Shown here one piece after another: positions 16,366-25,341 of a stretch of DNA of 64,000 nucleotides. Numbering within the stretch: position 1 is the first letter of the stretch; each line of letters opens with the position of its first letter. Both the position numbers and the translations under genes were made by a program. The DNA comes from Oceanospirillaceae bacterium (GTDB taxonomy: Bacteria; Pseudomonadota; Gammaproteobacteria; Pseudomonadales; Oceanobacteraceae): NCBI GenBank assembly GCA_024234265.1, contig JACKOM010000004.1, positions 1-64,000 on the forward strand, in the 5' to 3' direction. Below the pieces are notes generated by a model that saw only the letters and a program-made list of their open reading frames with translations, made no database searches and was not told the DNA's origin.

Positions 16366-18045
16366 ATGCAACGCACCGGCACCCGTTTCCGCGCCAGCAA
16401 AGCCCTGCCCCACTACGACGCCATTGTGATTGGCTCCGGCATAGGCGGCCTGTGCTGCGCGGCCCTGCTCGCCAAAGCCGGGCAGAAAGTCTGTGTGCTC
16501 GAACAACACTACACAGCCGGGGGTTATACCCACACCTACGAGCGCGAAGGTTACGAGTGGGACGTCGGGGTGCATTACATAGGTGAGGTGCACAAACCCT
16601 GGTCCATGATCCGCCGTGTATTTGATGTGATCAGCGACAGCAAACTGCAATGGGCAGAAATGGATGAGCACTACGACCACGTGGTGATCGACGGCCAGCC
16701 ATTCCGTTATTTAGCCGGGCGCGACAATTTTAAAACTGAAATCAAAAAACACTTCCCCGACGAAAGCGCCGCCATCGACCAATACGTGGATTTAATTTCC
16801 GAGGTCAGCGCCAAGGTGCCAAAGTTTTTTGCAGGCCAGGCCCTGCCCCGCCCCCTCGGCATTTTGTATAACAAATTACGCCCGTATTTTTTGCCGGATT
16901 ATTTTTTCAAAACCACCCGCGAGGTGCTTGAAGGCCTCACCAAAAACGAAAAACTCATCGGCGTATTAACCGCCCAGTGGGGGGATTATGGCCTGCCACC
17001 CGCCCAAGCCGCGTTTATGATGCATGCCATGGTGGCCAAACATTATATTACCGGCGGTAATTACCCGGTGGGCGGCTCCATCAGCATTGCCAAGCATATT
17101 ATCCCGGTGATTGAAGCCGCCGGTGGCCATGTATTTACCTATGCGGGTGTGGAAGAAATACTGGTGAAAAATAACAAGGCATACGGTGTGCGCCTTGCCA
17201 AAGACGGCCATGAAATTTATGCCAATAAAATCATCAGTAACGCAGGTTTATGGCCGACCTATGCGCGCCTGTTAAATGACAAAGTGCAGCAGCAACACAA
17301 ACTCAAAAACCTGCTGCCCAAAACTAAACTTTCGGCTTCCCACGTGTGTATTTATGCGGGTTTTAAAGGCGATGCCAAAACCCTGAATATCCCCAAAACC
17401 AACTACTGGTTATATCCGGATTTTAACCACGATACTAACGTGCAGAGTTTTATGGATTCCCCCGGGCTGGATTTCCCCGTGGTGTATATTTCATTCCCCT
17501 CCGCCAAAGACCCCGAGTGGAATCAACGTTACCCCAATAAAAGCACGGTCGAAATTGTTGCGCCGACCTTCCCGCAATGGTTTGAAAAATGGAAAGGCAG
17601 TACCTGGAATAAACGTGGCGCCGATTACGAAGCCTTTAAAGCAGAAATTACCCAAGTTTTATTGGAGCAGTTATACAAACACCATCCGCAACTGCGTGAT
17701 GCCCTGGATTTTGTCGAATTATCCACGCCACTTTCCACCGAATGGTTCCAGTGGAATATGGAAGGGGAAATTTACGGCATAGACCACAGCGTGGAGCGTT
17801 TTAAACAACACTGGTTACACAGCCAGACCCCCATCAAAAACCTGTATTTAACCGGTGCCGATATTGTCACCGCCGGGGTGGGTGGCGCACTCATGGGCGG
17901 GGTATTAACCGCCAGCCGTATATTAGGCTTTAAAGCGGGTTTAATTGGTAAACTGATTGCCGGTGTGTATAAACCTGGCAAAGAAAAAGAAACTCAGGTT
18001 GAAATTCTGGATGTGGAAAAAACCGAGCAGCGTAAGGCGTCGTAA
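16366..18045 (+). CDS. FAD-dependent oxidoreductase of the phytoene desaturase / retinol saturase family
   Basis: 559-residue flavoprotein. The N-terminal dinucleotide-binding motif is VIGSGIGGLCCAALLAKAG (about residues 21-39), followed by CVLEQHYTAGGYTHTYE. The C-terminal FAD-contact region is LTGADIVTAGVGGALMGGV. The layout fits the CrtI/CrtISO/RetSat group, which reduces, desaturates or isomerises polyene or similar lipid substrates; the true substrate cannot be told. It is monocistronic, divergent from a PadR regulator and followed by a terminator. Confidence 0.82.
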   Translation: MQRTGTRFRASKALPHYDAIVIGSGIGGLCCAALLAKAGQKVCVLEQHYTAGGYTHTYEREGYEWDVGVHYIGEVHKPWSMIRRVFDVISDSKLQWAEMDEHYDHVVIDGQPFRYLAGRDNFKTEIKKHFPDESAAIDQYVDLISEVSAKVPKFFAGQALPRPLGILYNKLRPYFLPDYFFKTTREVLEGLTKNEKLIGVLTAQWGDYGLPPAQAAFMMHAMVAKHYITGGNYPVGGSISIAKHIIPVIEAAGGHVFTYAGVEEILVKNNKAYGVRLAKDGHEIYANKIISNAGLWPTYARLLNDKVQQQHKLKNLLPKTKLSASHVCIYAGFKGDAKTLNIPKTNYWLYPDFNHDTNVQSFMDSPGLDFPVVYISFPSAKDPEWNQRYPNKSTVEIVAPTFPQWFEKWKGSTWNKRGADYEAFKAEITQVLLEQLYKHHPQLRDALDFVELSTPLSTEWFQWNMEGEIYGIDHSVERFKQHWLHSQTPIKNLYLTGADIVTAGVGGALMGGVLTASRILGFKAGLIGKLIAGVYKPGKEKETQVEILDVEKTEQRKAS

Positions 18046-18062
18046 CAAAGAATAATACGGAT

Positions 18063-18094
18063 AAAAAACCTGCTGCCATTAGCAGCAGGTTTTC
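18063..18094. terminator. Rho-independent terminator after the oxidoreductase
   Basis: AAAACCTGCTGC pairs with GCAGCAGGTTTT around a short loop, with a T-run. It also lies at the end of the convergent restriction-methylation gene and can serve both. Confidence 0.85.
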
Positions 18095-18099
18095 TAAAA

Positions 18100-21000
18100 T
18101 TAACCCAACAAGCGGTAAATTCCCTGTTCCTGTACCACGATACCCAACTCCTCCAGTGCGGCCAAAACAGACTCCACATGCTTTTCGGCTTTGCCATTAA
18201 ATTGCTGGGCGATGGCGGTGGCAGACAGGTCGCCAATCGCCAGTGCCGCGCGTACTGCCGCCACCTGCTCGCGCATATTCTTTGGCCAGGCCGGTTTTTT
18301 CGCCGCTTTGGTTTTTTCCACCGGGGTATCGTTATCGTCTATCGCCAGATCGGCTTCGGTCTGTTGCGGCGCTGTTGCACTGCCGGTTTGCTGATTTTGA
18401 TTTGGGTTTTGATACTCAGGGCGCAGCCAGCGGATATAGCCGTTGGCTTCTTCGGCGGCGCGCTGGGCATTGAGTGCGACCAAACGCTGCAATAGTTCTT
18501 CTTCGGCGGCGGCCTGTACGTCTGGTTTATCCGGCAGTGGTGTGGTGGCACCGGGCAAACCAACCAATTTATCCGCCAGATCGTCCCAGCCGTAGGCGGC
18601 AAATACCGCGCGGTCGAGTTCATCGTGAATTTCCCGCAGTACCGATACCAGGCCTTGTTGGTGAATCACTTTTTCCTTATCGGTGAGCACGTCACCGGAG
18701 CGGATTTTTTCCAGCACGTTGTACATACCGGTTAAAGTTAATTCCGGAAATTGCGCTTGCTGTTGTTTGCGGTGGGCGTCTAAACGCTCGGCCAGGGTGC
18801 GGATTTTTTCCTGCTGTTCCGGGGTGGCGTCGGGGAATGGGAAGGTTTCGAAGCAGGTTGTTTTTACATAAACAGAATCGTTACCTACGCCTAAGCGACT
18901 ACCCGCTGCCAGGGCCCACAGGGTGTGCAGGCGACTGCTGACAATGCCGAGCTTGCTGGCATCGTCCAGCGCGATATTGACCAGTTTGTTGTCCGGCAGA
19001 ATATCCATCGACAAAAACTGAAAAATGCGGTGTTTCATGGTTTCAACAGTGGCGATATAGCGAGGCAAGCCATCTAGCATTAACCTAAGATCTGTTCTTG
19101 ATCGTCTGTGCAGCCACCAATATTTTTGTAAACGAATGTCTCGATTCAGAATGCGCTCCGGTTTAACTCGCGCCATTAACCACTGGAATATTTCGGGAAA
19201 TTTTTTTAACACTTCGTCTTCTGAAAGACCATGCAAATCAATAACTTTTACCATTCTCGGCTTGTCAGTTAAATCTCTACCATTACGATACTCTCTTAGT
19301 GGCAGTGGATACGTATTACTTCTGAACTTATCTAACCCGTTTTCACGAATGTCTGCGTCGGTAACTATAAAGCCCGCATTGCCTAACTCAAATCCTCGCT
19401 GACTAATGTTTTGACATGCCAAAAGTGGTTTCGCAGCAGCAACATTTGCCCCCGTTTTTAGATCCGCAAATAGAACGCCCTGCTGTTCTGCCAGTTTGAC
19501 TTCAATTTCATCTTGCGCATTCTCAGCAGCGCTTTCTTCCCGAACCTGTAATAAACGCCCTGGTGCCGCAGAGGATGAACCTGTGGTCATGGCAATACGC
19601 ACCGCGGCACCATCGGCGGCATCCACCCAGGGGTGATCGGGAATGGCAAAGGCTAATGTCAGCGGATTTTTCGCTTCCAGCTGGGCTTGTACCACCCGGC
19701 GGTTAAAGGTTTGTTTAATCGAGTTGGTGGTAATAAAGCCAAATTGTTTTGCCGCGCCTGCGCGCACGGTTTCGGCAGCGATATGCCACCAGTGCATCAC
19801 AAAGTCGGCCGATTCTGGCAATTCTTTCCAAGTATTGCGCACGGCATCGACATAACCATCGCCCAGGGCGCGGCGCATGGTGGAGGCACCAATAAACGGC
19901 GGGTTGCCGACAATATAATCGGCCTGTGGCCACTCGGCCTTGCGCGGGTTGATATAGCGGTATTGCTCTACCTGTGCGCTTTCGTCCGGAACAGGTTCGC
20001 CGGTAATGGGGCTGGGTTTGTAGGTGATGCCATCCCAGCGGGTTTGCGGAATGCCAGCGTCGTTGGTAATCACTTGCTGTTGGTCGTAAGTAATTAACGC
20101 ATCGCGGTTTTCGATATTGTGGAAATCGCGCAGCACAGGTTCGGGCGGGTTTACTTTGCCATGGGTGCGGAAGTGCCATTGCAGGTAACCAATCCACAGC
20201 ACCATTTCGGCAATGCGTGAGGCGCGTGGGTTAATTTCCAGGCCTAAAAACTGGTGCGGGTCTACGGTCACACCTTCCAGTTCCAGCAGGCCCTGTGACT
20301 CGCCTAAGTCGTGCAGCAGGTTAAGCACTTCACCTTCGAGACGCTTCATGTGTTCCAGCGTAACGTACAAAAAGTTGCCGCTGCCGCAGGCCGGGTCGAG
20401 CACGCGGATATCACACAGGTGTTTATGAAAGGCGCGCACTTCGGCTACTGCGTCTTTGTGTTTGCCTTGCTGTTCGTAGGTTAAGGCGGCGGTCTGGGTT
20501 TCCTGCCATTCGGCGCGCAAAGGCTCAATAATGGTGGGCAGTACCAGCCGTTCCACATAGGCGCGGGGCGTGTAGTGCGCGCCTAATTTGTGGCGTTCGC
20601 GCGGGTTTAAGGCGCGTTCCAGCAGGGTGCCGAAAATGGCCGGTTCCACATAACGCCAGTCGGCTTTGGCGGCGTTTAATAACAATTCCAACTGATCGCG
20701 GTTTAATGGGATGGCGTGGGCACTGGCAAACAGGCCGCCGTTAAATTTCAGTATGGTTTTTCTCAAAATAGGTGAAAAACCGCCGCTGTTCATGGTTTGC
20801 CACAGTTGCTCCAGCATAGGGGCAAACACATCGGGGGTATTTTTTAATTCTTCCAATAACTCAGTAAAACTGCGTTCAGGCAGCAGACCCACGTCTTCCG
20901 AGAACATGGTAAACAGCGCACGCATTAAAAAGTCTGCCACCAGTTGCGGCTCATAACCGCTGGCTTCTAATGATTTAGCCAGCTTGGCCAGCTGGTCGGC

Positions 21001-21597
21001 AATGTCGCGGGTGACTTTGGCCGAACGACGGCTGGGGTCGAGGCTGAGCGGGTTTAACCAGACGGCGCGTAGGCGCTCCTGAATTTCCGGCTTGCGTAAA
21101 TCCTGCAGGCTGATGCGGTGGTTGCGGGCGTCCGGGTAGGGCGTGTAGGTGGCACCCGAGCGGCTGAACTCGGAGTACAGCTCAATGCTTCGGCCAACGT
21201 CGGTGACAATAATAAAGGGTGGGCGGCCTTCATCGGCGGGCAGAGCGCGGGCGTACTGGTCGGCCTGGTTATGGGCGCGCAGCATGGCTTTGTCCCAGCC
21301 GGATGATTCCATTTTCAGGCCGCTTTGTTTGGCTTCCAGCACAAAACAGTCGCGCTTGTAGAGGTCGATAAAACCGTTGTTTTCGCTGCCGTCGGATTTT
21401 TTGATGATGACCCGGCGTTCAAACACATAGGCGTTATCGCGGGTATCGTCGCCGGCGGGGTCGGCCTTGGGTAAGGCCAGCAGCTCGCACAGTTCCATTA
21501 AAAACAGCTGGTAGTTTGCCCGCTCGGTGCCACCGCCTTGTTTCCAGCGGTTAATAAAATCGTCTAATTTTTCCTGCGCGATGGCGACTGCGTCCAT
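18100..21597 (-). CDS. MmeI-like (Type IIL) fused restriction endonuclease / N6-adenine DNA methyltransferase
   Basis: Single-chain restriction-modification enzyme of about 1165 residues. The N-terminal nuclease site is of the PD-(D/E)XK kind: D78 in GFIDL, then E88 and K90 in VLEAKQ. A helical linker is followed by a gamma-class methyltransferase with motif I DPACGSGNF (401-409) and motif IV NPPF (565-568). The target-recognition region follows (about 720-960; WWLHRRSRTDLR, CFETFPFP). A C-terminal tail resembles a winged helix and may be an add-on domain. The start at 21597 has GGAG 9 nt upstream. No separate specificity or restriction gene lies nearby, as expected for a self-contained enzyme that cuts and methylates the same site. 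Confidence 0.85.
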   Translation of the reverse strand: MDAVAIAQEKLDDFINRWKQGGGTERANYQLFLMELCELLALPKADPAGDDTRDNAYVFERRVIIKKSDGSENNGFIDLYKRDCFVLEAKQSGLKMESSGWDKAMLRAHNQADQYARALPADEGRPPFIIVTDVGRSIELYSEFSRSGATYTPYPDARNHRISLQDLRKPEIQERLRAVWLNPLSLDPSRRSAKVTRDIADQLAKLAKSLEASGYEPQLVADFLMRALFTMFSEDVGLLPERSFTELLEELKNTPDVFAPMLEQLWQTMNSGGFSPILRKTILKFNGGLFASAHAIPLNRDQLELLLNAAKADWRYVEPAIFGTLLERALNPRERHKLGAHYTPRAYVERLVLPTIIEPLRAEWQETQTAALTYEQQGKHKDAVAEVRAFHKHLCDIRVLDPACGSGNFLYVTLEHMKRLEGEVLNLLHDLGESQGLLELEGVTVDPHQFLGLEINPRASRIAEMVLWIGYLQWHFRTHGKVNPPEPVLRDFHNIENRDALITYDQQQVITNDAGIPQTRWDGITYKPSPITGEPVPDESAQVEQYRYINPRKAEWPQADYIVGNPPFIGASTMRRALGDGYVDAVRNTWKELPESADFVMHWWHIAAETVRAGAAKQFGFITTNSIKQTFNRRVVQAQLEAKNPLTLAFAIPDHPWVDAADGAAVRIAMTTGSSSAAPGRLLQVREESAAENAQDEIEVKLAEQQGVLFADLKTGANVAAAKPLLACQNISQRGFELGNAGFIVTDADIRENGLDKFRSNTYPLPLREYRNGRDLTDKPRMVKVIDLHGLSEDEVLKKFPEIFQWLMARVKPERILNRDIRLQKYWWLHRRSRTDLRLMLDGLPRYIATVETMKHRIFQFLSMDILPDNKLVNIALDDASKLGIVSSRLHTLWALAAGSRLGVGNDSVYVKTTCFETFPFPDATPEQQEKIRTLAERLDAHRKQQQAQFPELTLTGMYNVLEKIRSGDVLTDKEKVIHQQGLVSVLREIHDELDRAVFAAYGWDDLADKLVGLPGATTPLPDKPDVQAAAEEELLQRLVALNAQRAAEEANGYIRWLRPEYQNPNQNQQTGSATAPQQTEADLAIDDNDTPVEKTKAAKKPAWPKNMREQVAAVRAALAIGDLSATAIAQQFNGKAEKHVESVLAALEELGIVVQEQGIYRLLG

Positions 21598-21755
21598 GAT
21601 GTACAACTCCGTAACACCTGATATTTTTGGCTGAGGTGCAGGTTAATGAGTTGTTTATCAGGACGCAATGCGTAATACGTTTGTAGTTGTGGAATATCTG
21701 AAAACTTGCTGCATTGCATGCGCATCACTGCAGGGGTATCCGCCCTGCCGGTATT

Positions 21756-22760
21756 TTATATTTTCAGACAAGCCTGAATATCCACCCAACCGGGCAGTGC
21801 CGCATCTTCCGGCACAATAAATTCAATACGCGAGTCGGGTTTTGCATCCACATTCAATTCACTGGTAATACCATCCACCTGATTGAATGCGATATAACCC
21901 TGCTCACAATGCATCACCGCTTTAGCGCGCACCGCGGCAATGCGCGCAAATAATTGCAGAATTTTTTCGCGGTTAAATATCTGCTGCGCACTGATGCGCC
22001 AGCCGATACTGATAAATCCATCGGCCTGACGGGTTTTTTCTTCATAACCGGCAGCGGGTAAATCCCCCGGTGTATTTTCCATGGGATGGTGAGGCTGCAC
22101 AGTTAAACCCATGCGCAATGGCTTGGCGGGTGTTTTAAATGCACTATGCTGCGCCAGCCAGTTAACATCCAGTTTGCCTTGCTGCTGACCATAAACCGGC
22201 ACATCTTCTAAGCCGAGCAGGGCAAGATAGGTTTTTAATTGTTCAATATCCGCTGCGCCGTATAAATCGGTTTTACTCGCCACAATAATATCCGCCACCT
22301 GCAATTGCTGCTGAAATACCGGGTGCTCACGGTAACGCTCATCGCTGACCTTACGTGCATCCACCAGGCATAAGGTGGCTTTAATATCGATTACACTGCG
22401 GAAAAATGGCTGACTTAATGCGGCGAGAATTTCCGCCGGGTGGCCAAGGCCGGTGGGTTCAATAATTAAATGGTCGGGTTTGGTTTTGGCAATTAACTGA
22501 TTTAATGCCACTTGCATGGGCAGGCCCGCCGCACAGCACATACAGCCGCCCGGCACTTCACGGATGCTGATTTCCCCCTCACCTGTTTGGTTATTTTCCA
22601 GCAGGCTGCCATCCACGCCGATTTCACCAAATTCGTTGACCAGCACAGCCCATTTTTCCCCGGCGGGTTTATTGGCCAGCAAACTGTTAATGACGGTGGT
22701 TTTGCCCACCCCCAGGAACCCTGTGATGACATTGGTGGGAATAGCTTTGCTGATTTGCAT
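21756..22760 (-). CDS. CobW/COG0523-family G3E GTPase (metal chaperone)
   Basis: GTP-binding metal-handling protein. It has the Walker A motif GFLGVGKTT (about residues 14-22), the metal-binding CxCC motif in GGCMCC (about 72-77), the guanine-specificity region SKTD (about 157-160) and a C-terminal CobW_C domain. 334 residues. Family members deliver Zn, Co or other metals; the substrate here is unknown. It is divergent from arsR, with palindromic sequence between them, so ArsR may also control it. Confidence 0.85.
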   Translation of the reverse strand: MQISKAIPTNVITGFLGVGKTTVINSLLANKPAGEKWAVLVNEFGEIGVDGSLLENNQTGEGEISIREVPGGCMCCAAGLPMQVALNQLIAKTKPDHLIIEPTGLGHPAEILAALSQPFFRSVIDIKATLCLVDARKVSDERYREHPVFQQQLQVADIIVASKTDLYGAADIEQLKTYLALLGLEDVPVYGQQQGKLDVNWLAQHSAFKTPAKPLRMGLTVQPHHPMENTPGDLPAAGYEEKTRQADGFISIGWRISAQQIFNREKILQLFARIAAVRAKAVMHCEQGYIAFNQVDGITSELNVDAKPDSRIEFIVPEDAALPGWVDIQACLKI

Positions 22761-22839
22761 GGATAGGGAACCTTACTCCTCGGAGGGCGCAGTGTGCCAT
22801 GGCCCCGCCGCCCGAGCCAGCCCAACCATATGCGCCATT

Positions 22840-22864
22840 CCATATATATGGTTTTTCATATATA
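22840..22864. promoter_or_regulatory. arsO: Probable ArsR operator in the cobW-arsR divergent promoter region
   Basis: Contains the perfect 12-bp palindrome CCATATATATGG (22840-22851) and an overlapping inverted repeat ATATATG-N6-CATATAT that extends to 22864. It lies 25 bp before the arsR ATG and would cover promoter elements of arsR. Assignment to ArsR is by position and symmetry. Confidence 0.6.
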
Positions 22865-22888
22865 GTGCCGCGCGCACAAGGAGGCCCT

Positions 22889-23272
22889 ATGTCAGAAGCC
22901 GTACTGAACACAAACCCGGGGGCACAAAATAGCCTCGACCCGGTCAGTTTTTTTAAAAATCTGGCCGATGAAACCCGCCTGTTATGCCTGTTATTACTCG
23001 CCGGGCAGGGGGAGCTATGTGTGTGTGAACTGGTAGCCGCCATAGATGACAGCCAGCCCAAAATCTCCCGCCACCTGGCCCAACTGCGCAGCGCGGGTTT
23101 GGTCAGCGACCGGCGCAGCGGCCTGTGGGTGTATTACCAGTTACATACGCAACTGCCCGCTTGGTGCCACAAGGTGCTGCAGGACAGCGCCGCTGCAAAC
23201 CCTGCTTTTTTACATGCCGCCCAGGCGCGTTTATGCACGATGGAAAACCGCCCGGCGAAAAGCTGCTGTTAA
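22889..23272 (+). CDS. arsR: Arsenite-responsive ArsR-family repressor
   Basis: 127-residue winged-helix repressor that leaves DNA when As(III) binds. The helix alpha3 metalloid motif ELCVCELV (about residues 48-55) matches classical ArsR, with further cysteines at the C-terminus (KSCC). The DNA-recognition helix is DSQPKISRHLAQLRSAGLV. The start at 22889 is fixed by AGGAGG 5 nt before it. It is the first gene of arsR-arsC-acr3. Confidence 0.92.
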   Translation: MSEAVLNTNPGAQNSLDPVSFFKNLADETRLLCLLLLAGQGELCVCELVAAIDDSQPKISRHLAQLRSAGLVSDRRSGLWVYYQLHTQLPAWCHKVLQDSAAANPAFLHAAQARLCTMENRPAKSCC

Positions 23273-23302
23273 TTTGTTGAATCCAACCCGGTTAAATAAA
23301 AC

Positions 23303-23776
23303 ATGAAATTATTATTTATCTGTACCCATAACCGCTGCCGCAGCATTTTAAGCGAAGCCATCTGTAACCATATTGGCGCAGGCACATTAATCGCGGCCAG
23401 CGCCGGCAGCCAGCCCGCCGGCGTGGTGCACCCGCTTTCACTGAAATATCTTGCCGAAAAAGGCATCAATACCGCGGGTTTAAAAAGCCAGAGCTGGGAT
23501 GAGTTAGAAGATTTTGTACCTGACGTGGTCATTACCGTATGTGACAGCGCCGCCGGTGAAACCTGCCCGGTATGGTTTGGCAAAAGCCTCAAGGTGCACT
23601 GGGGCCTGAATGATCCCTCCAAATTAAGCGGCAGCGAAGATGAAATACGCGCTGCTTTTTTCAGTGTAATGGCGATTATCGAAAAACGTCTGTTACAGCT
23701 GCAGGCCGCGCACCCTGACACCCTCAGCCGCGACGACCTGCAGGATTTAATGCAACAACTCAGCCGTGTTTATTAA
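23303..23776 (+). CDS. arsC: Arsenate reductase, low-molecular-weight phosphatase type
   Basis: Reduces arsenate to arsenite for export. The fold starts with the P-loop CTHNRCRS (residues 8-15), a CX5R phosphatase signature. Further cysteines at CDSAAGETC suit thioredoxin-coupled recycling, and HWGLNDPS is the conserved aspartate region. 157 residues. It is 30 bp after arsR and 10 bp before the acr3 gene. Confidence 0.92.
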   Translation: MKLLFICTHNRCRSILSEAICNHIGAGTLIAASAGSQPAGVVHPLSLKYLAEKGINTAGLKSQSWDELEDFVPDVVITVCDSAAGETCPVWFGKSLKVHWGLNDPSKLSGSEDEIRAAFFSVMAIIEKRLLQLQAAHPDTLSRDDLQDLMQQLSRVY

Positions 23777-23786
23777 GGTATAAAAA

Positions 23787-24803
23787 ATGGGGATTTTTGA
23801 ACGTTATTTATCTGTATGGGTGGGCCTTGCAATTATCGCCGGGGTTTTACTCGGTAATAGCTTACCTGAATTATTTGCGGCCATCGCCGCACTGGAAATT
23901 GCCCACGTGAATATCCCCGTGGCCGTGCTGATCTGGGTAATGATTTACCCCATGATGATTCAGATTGATTTTGCCAGTATTAAAGATGCCAGCAAAAAAC
24001 CTAAGGGCCTGATGTTAACCCTGGTCATCAACTGGTTAATCAAACCCTTCACCATGGCCGCACTTGGCTGGTTATTTTTTGAAGTATTATTTGCCAGCTG
24101 GGTTGATGCACAAAGCGCCAGTGAATATATCGCCGGCATGATTTTATTGGGCGTAGCCCCGTGCACCGCAATGGTATTTGTATGGAGCCAGTTAACCAAA
24201 GGCGATGCGGCTTACACCCTGGTGCAGGTTTCGGTAAACGACATCATTATGGTGTTTGCCTTTGCGCCGCTGACTGCATTTTTACTCGGCATGAGTGATA
24301 TTACCGTGCCCTGGCAAACCCTGTTATGGTCAGTATTACTGTATGTCATTCTGCCCCTTGGCGCTGGCATTGTGACCCGTAAATTGCTCGATAAAGCCGA
24401 TAACCATGCACGCCTGCAGAATTTTGTTGCGGCATTAAAACCCTGGTCGATTCTCGGTTTAATCAGCACAGTAGTATTATTGTTTGCCTTCCAGGCCAAT
24501 ACCATATTAGAAAAACCAGAAGTTATCGGCCTGATCGCCATTCCGCTGTTAATTCAGACCTACGGTATTTTTGCCATTGCTTATATGGCCGCCAAATGGC
24601 TGAAGTTACCGCACAATATTGCCGCCCCGGCGAGCATGATTGGCACCAGTAATTTCTTTGAACTGGCAGTGGCCGTGGCGATTTCCCTGTTTGGTTTACA
24701 CAGCGGTGCAGCCCTTGCCACGGTAGTGGGTGTGCTTGTGGAAGTACCGGTGATGTTGTCCCTGGTGTATTTTGCCAACCGCACCCGTCACTGGTTTGCC
24801 TGA
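23787..24803 (+). CDS. acr3: Arsenite efflux transporter of the ACR3 family
   Basis: Inner-membrane arsenite exporter with about ten helices in 338 residues. Conserved family segments include MMIQIDFASI, GVAPCTAMVFVWS with the essential cysteine, and SVNDIIMVFAFAPL. It is the product of the last gene of the arsenic operon and is followed by a strong hairpin terminator that forms the left part of the first dispersed repeat. Often annotated arsB, but it is not of the ArsB type. Confidence 0.93.
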   Translation: MGIFERYLSVWVGLAIIAGVLLGNSLPELFAAIAALEIAHVNIPVAVLIWVMIYPMMIQIDFASIKDASKKPKGLMLTLVINWLIKPFTMAALGWLFFEVLFASWVDAQSASEYIAGMILLGVAPCTAMVFVWSQLTKGDAAYTLVQVSVNDIIMVFAFAPLTAFLLGMSDITVPWQTLLWSVLLYVILPLGAGIVTRKLLDKADNHARLQNFVAALKPWSILGLISTVVLLFAFQANTILEKPEVIGLIAIPLLIQTYGIFAIAYMAAKWLKLPHNIAAPASMIGTSNFFELAVAVAISLFGLHSGAALATVVGVLVEVPVMLSLVYFANRTRHWFA

Positions 24804-24870
24804 TTATTTATCGCTGAACCGGTAATAAAAAAGGCAGCTTAGGCCACTGCCGCCCCACAATTTTTCATCC

Positions 24871-24906
24871 AAAAAAAGGGCCTCATTTGAGGCCCTGTTT
24901 TTTTAG
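24871..24906 (+). terminator. Terminator of the arsenic operon (inside repeat copy 1)
   Basis: Stem AGGGCCTCA/TGAGGCCCT with a minimal loop, seven A before and seven T after. A related hairpin occupies the same place in repeat copy 2. Confidence 0.85.
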
Positions 24907-25262
24907 ATTGACCAGATGTAACCGCTGTTTGTGATGGGCACAAAATGAACGCTGAGGGTCTATGCCCGGCACGGGTATAAGACCCCCAAGAAAGAATCTT
25001 TGTAATGCTGCGATCGCCAATTAAACCAGTTTTTCTTTTTCTGGGAAGAGACTTCCCAGACCCTTCCTTCGCTCACACTGCTGCTTGTTTCCAGTTTTTT
25101 ACACGCGCCATTACGCCCACGCGCCATGGGGCATCCATGCCCTGCTTCGCCGGCGCTTTGTCAGCATCCATGCTGACTGCGGGCTATGGCGCTTTAAAAA
25201 ACCGGCGCAGCAAGTTCGCATTGAGTGTTCTGAGTTAACGCCGTGATAAATCGTTACAAATA

Positions 25263-25303
25263 AAAAAGCGTTGAATGAAATTTCTTCATTCAACGCTTTT
25301 TAG
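25263..25303. terminator. Terminator-like hairpin at the right end of repeat copy 1
   Basis: Stem AAAAAGCGTTGAATGA paired with TCATTCAACGCTTTTT. The stem is kept in copies 2, 4 and 5 with paired base changes, so the structure and not only the sequence is conserved. It also lies just past the end of the M48 peptidase gene on the minus strand. Confidence 0.85.
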
Positions 25304-25341
25304 TTTCGAACTGCGGCACAACAGTGGTCAAAGCTGTTTGT

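Larger units (their letters stand above)
24844..25327 (+). repeat. Dispersed structured repeat, copy 1 (full length)
   Basis: Non-coding 484-bp unit that fills the gap between acr3 and the M48 peptidase gene. It contains a left end starting CCACTGCCG and the hairpin 24871-24906 (AGGGCCTC/GAGGCCCT with flanking A- and T-runs), which serves as the acr3 terminator. Then come a variable part, the conserved core from about 25041 to 25250 with nested hairpins, a terminator-like hairpin at 25263-25303, and a right end ending AACAGTGG that is an imperfect inverted repeat of the left end. It carries the same core as copies at 41.1, 50.6, 56.5 and 62.1 kb. Confidence 0.85.

Noticed and set aside
25005..25238. 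Open frames in the repeat cores on both strands (also at 41362, 56479, 25111)
   Set aside because: Similar translations recur between copies only because the DNA repeats; lengths and stops differ, frames are broken in some copies, and the hairpin arms explain the conservation.
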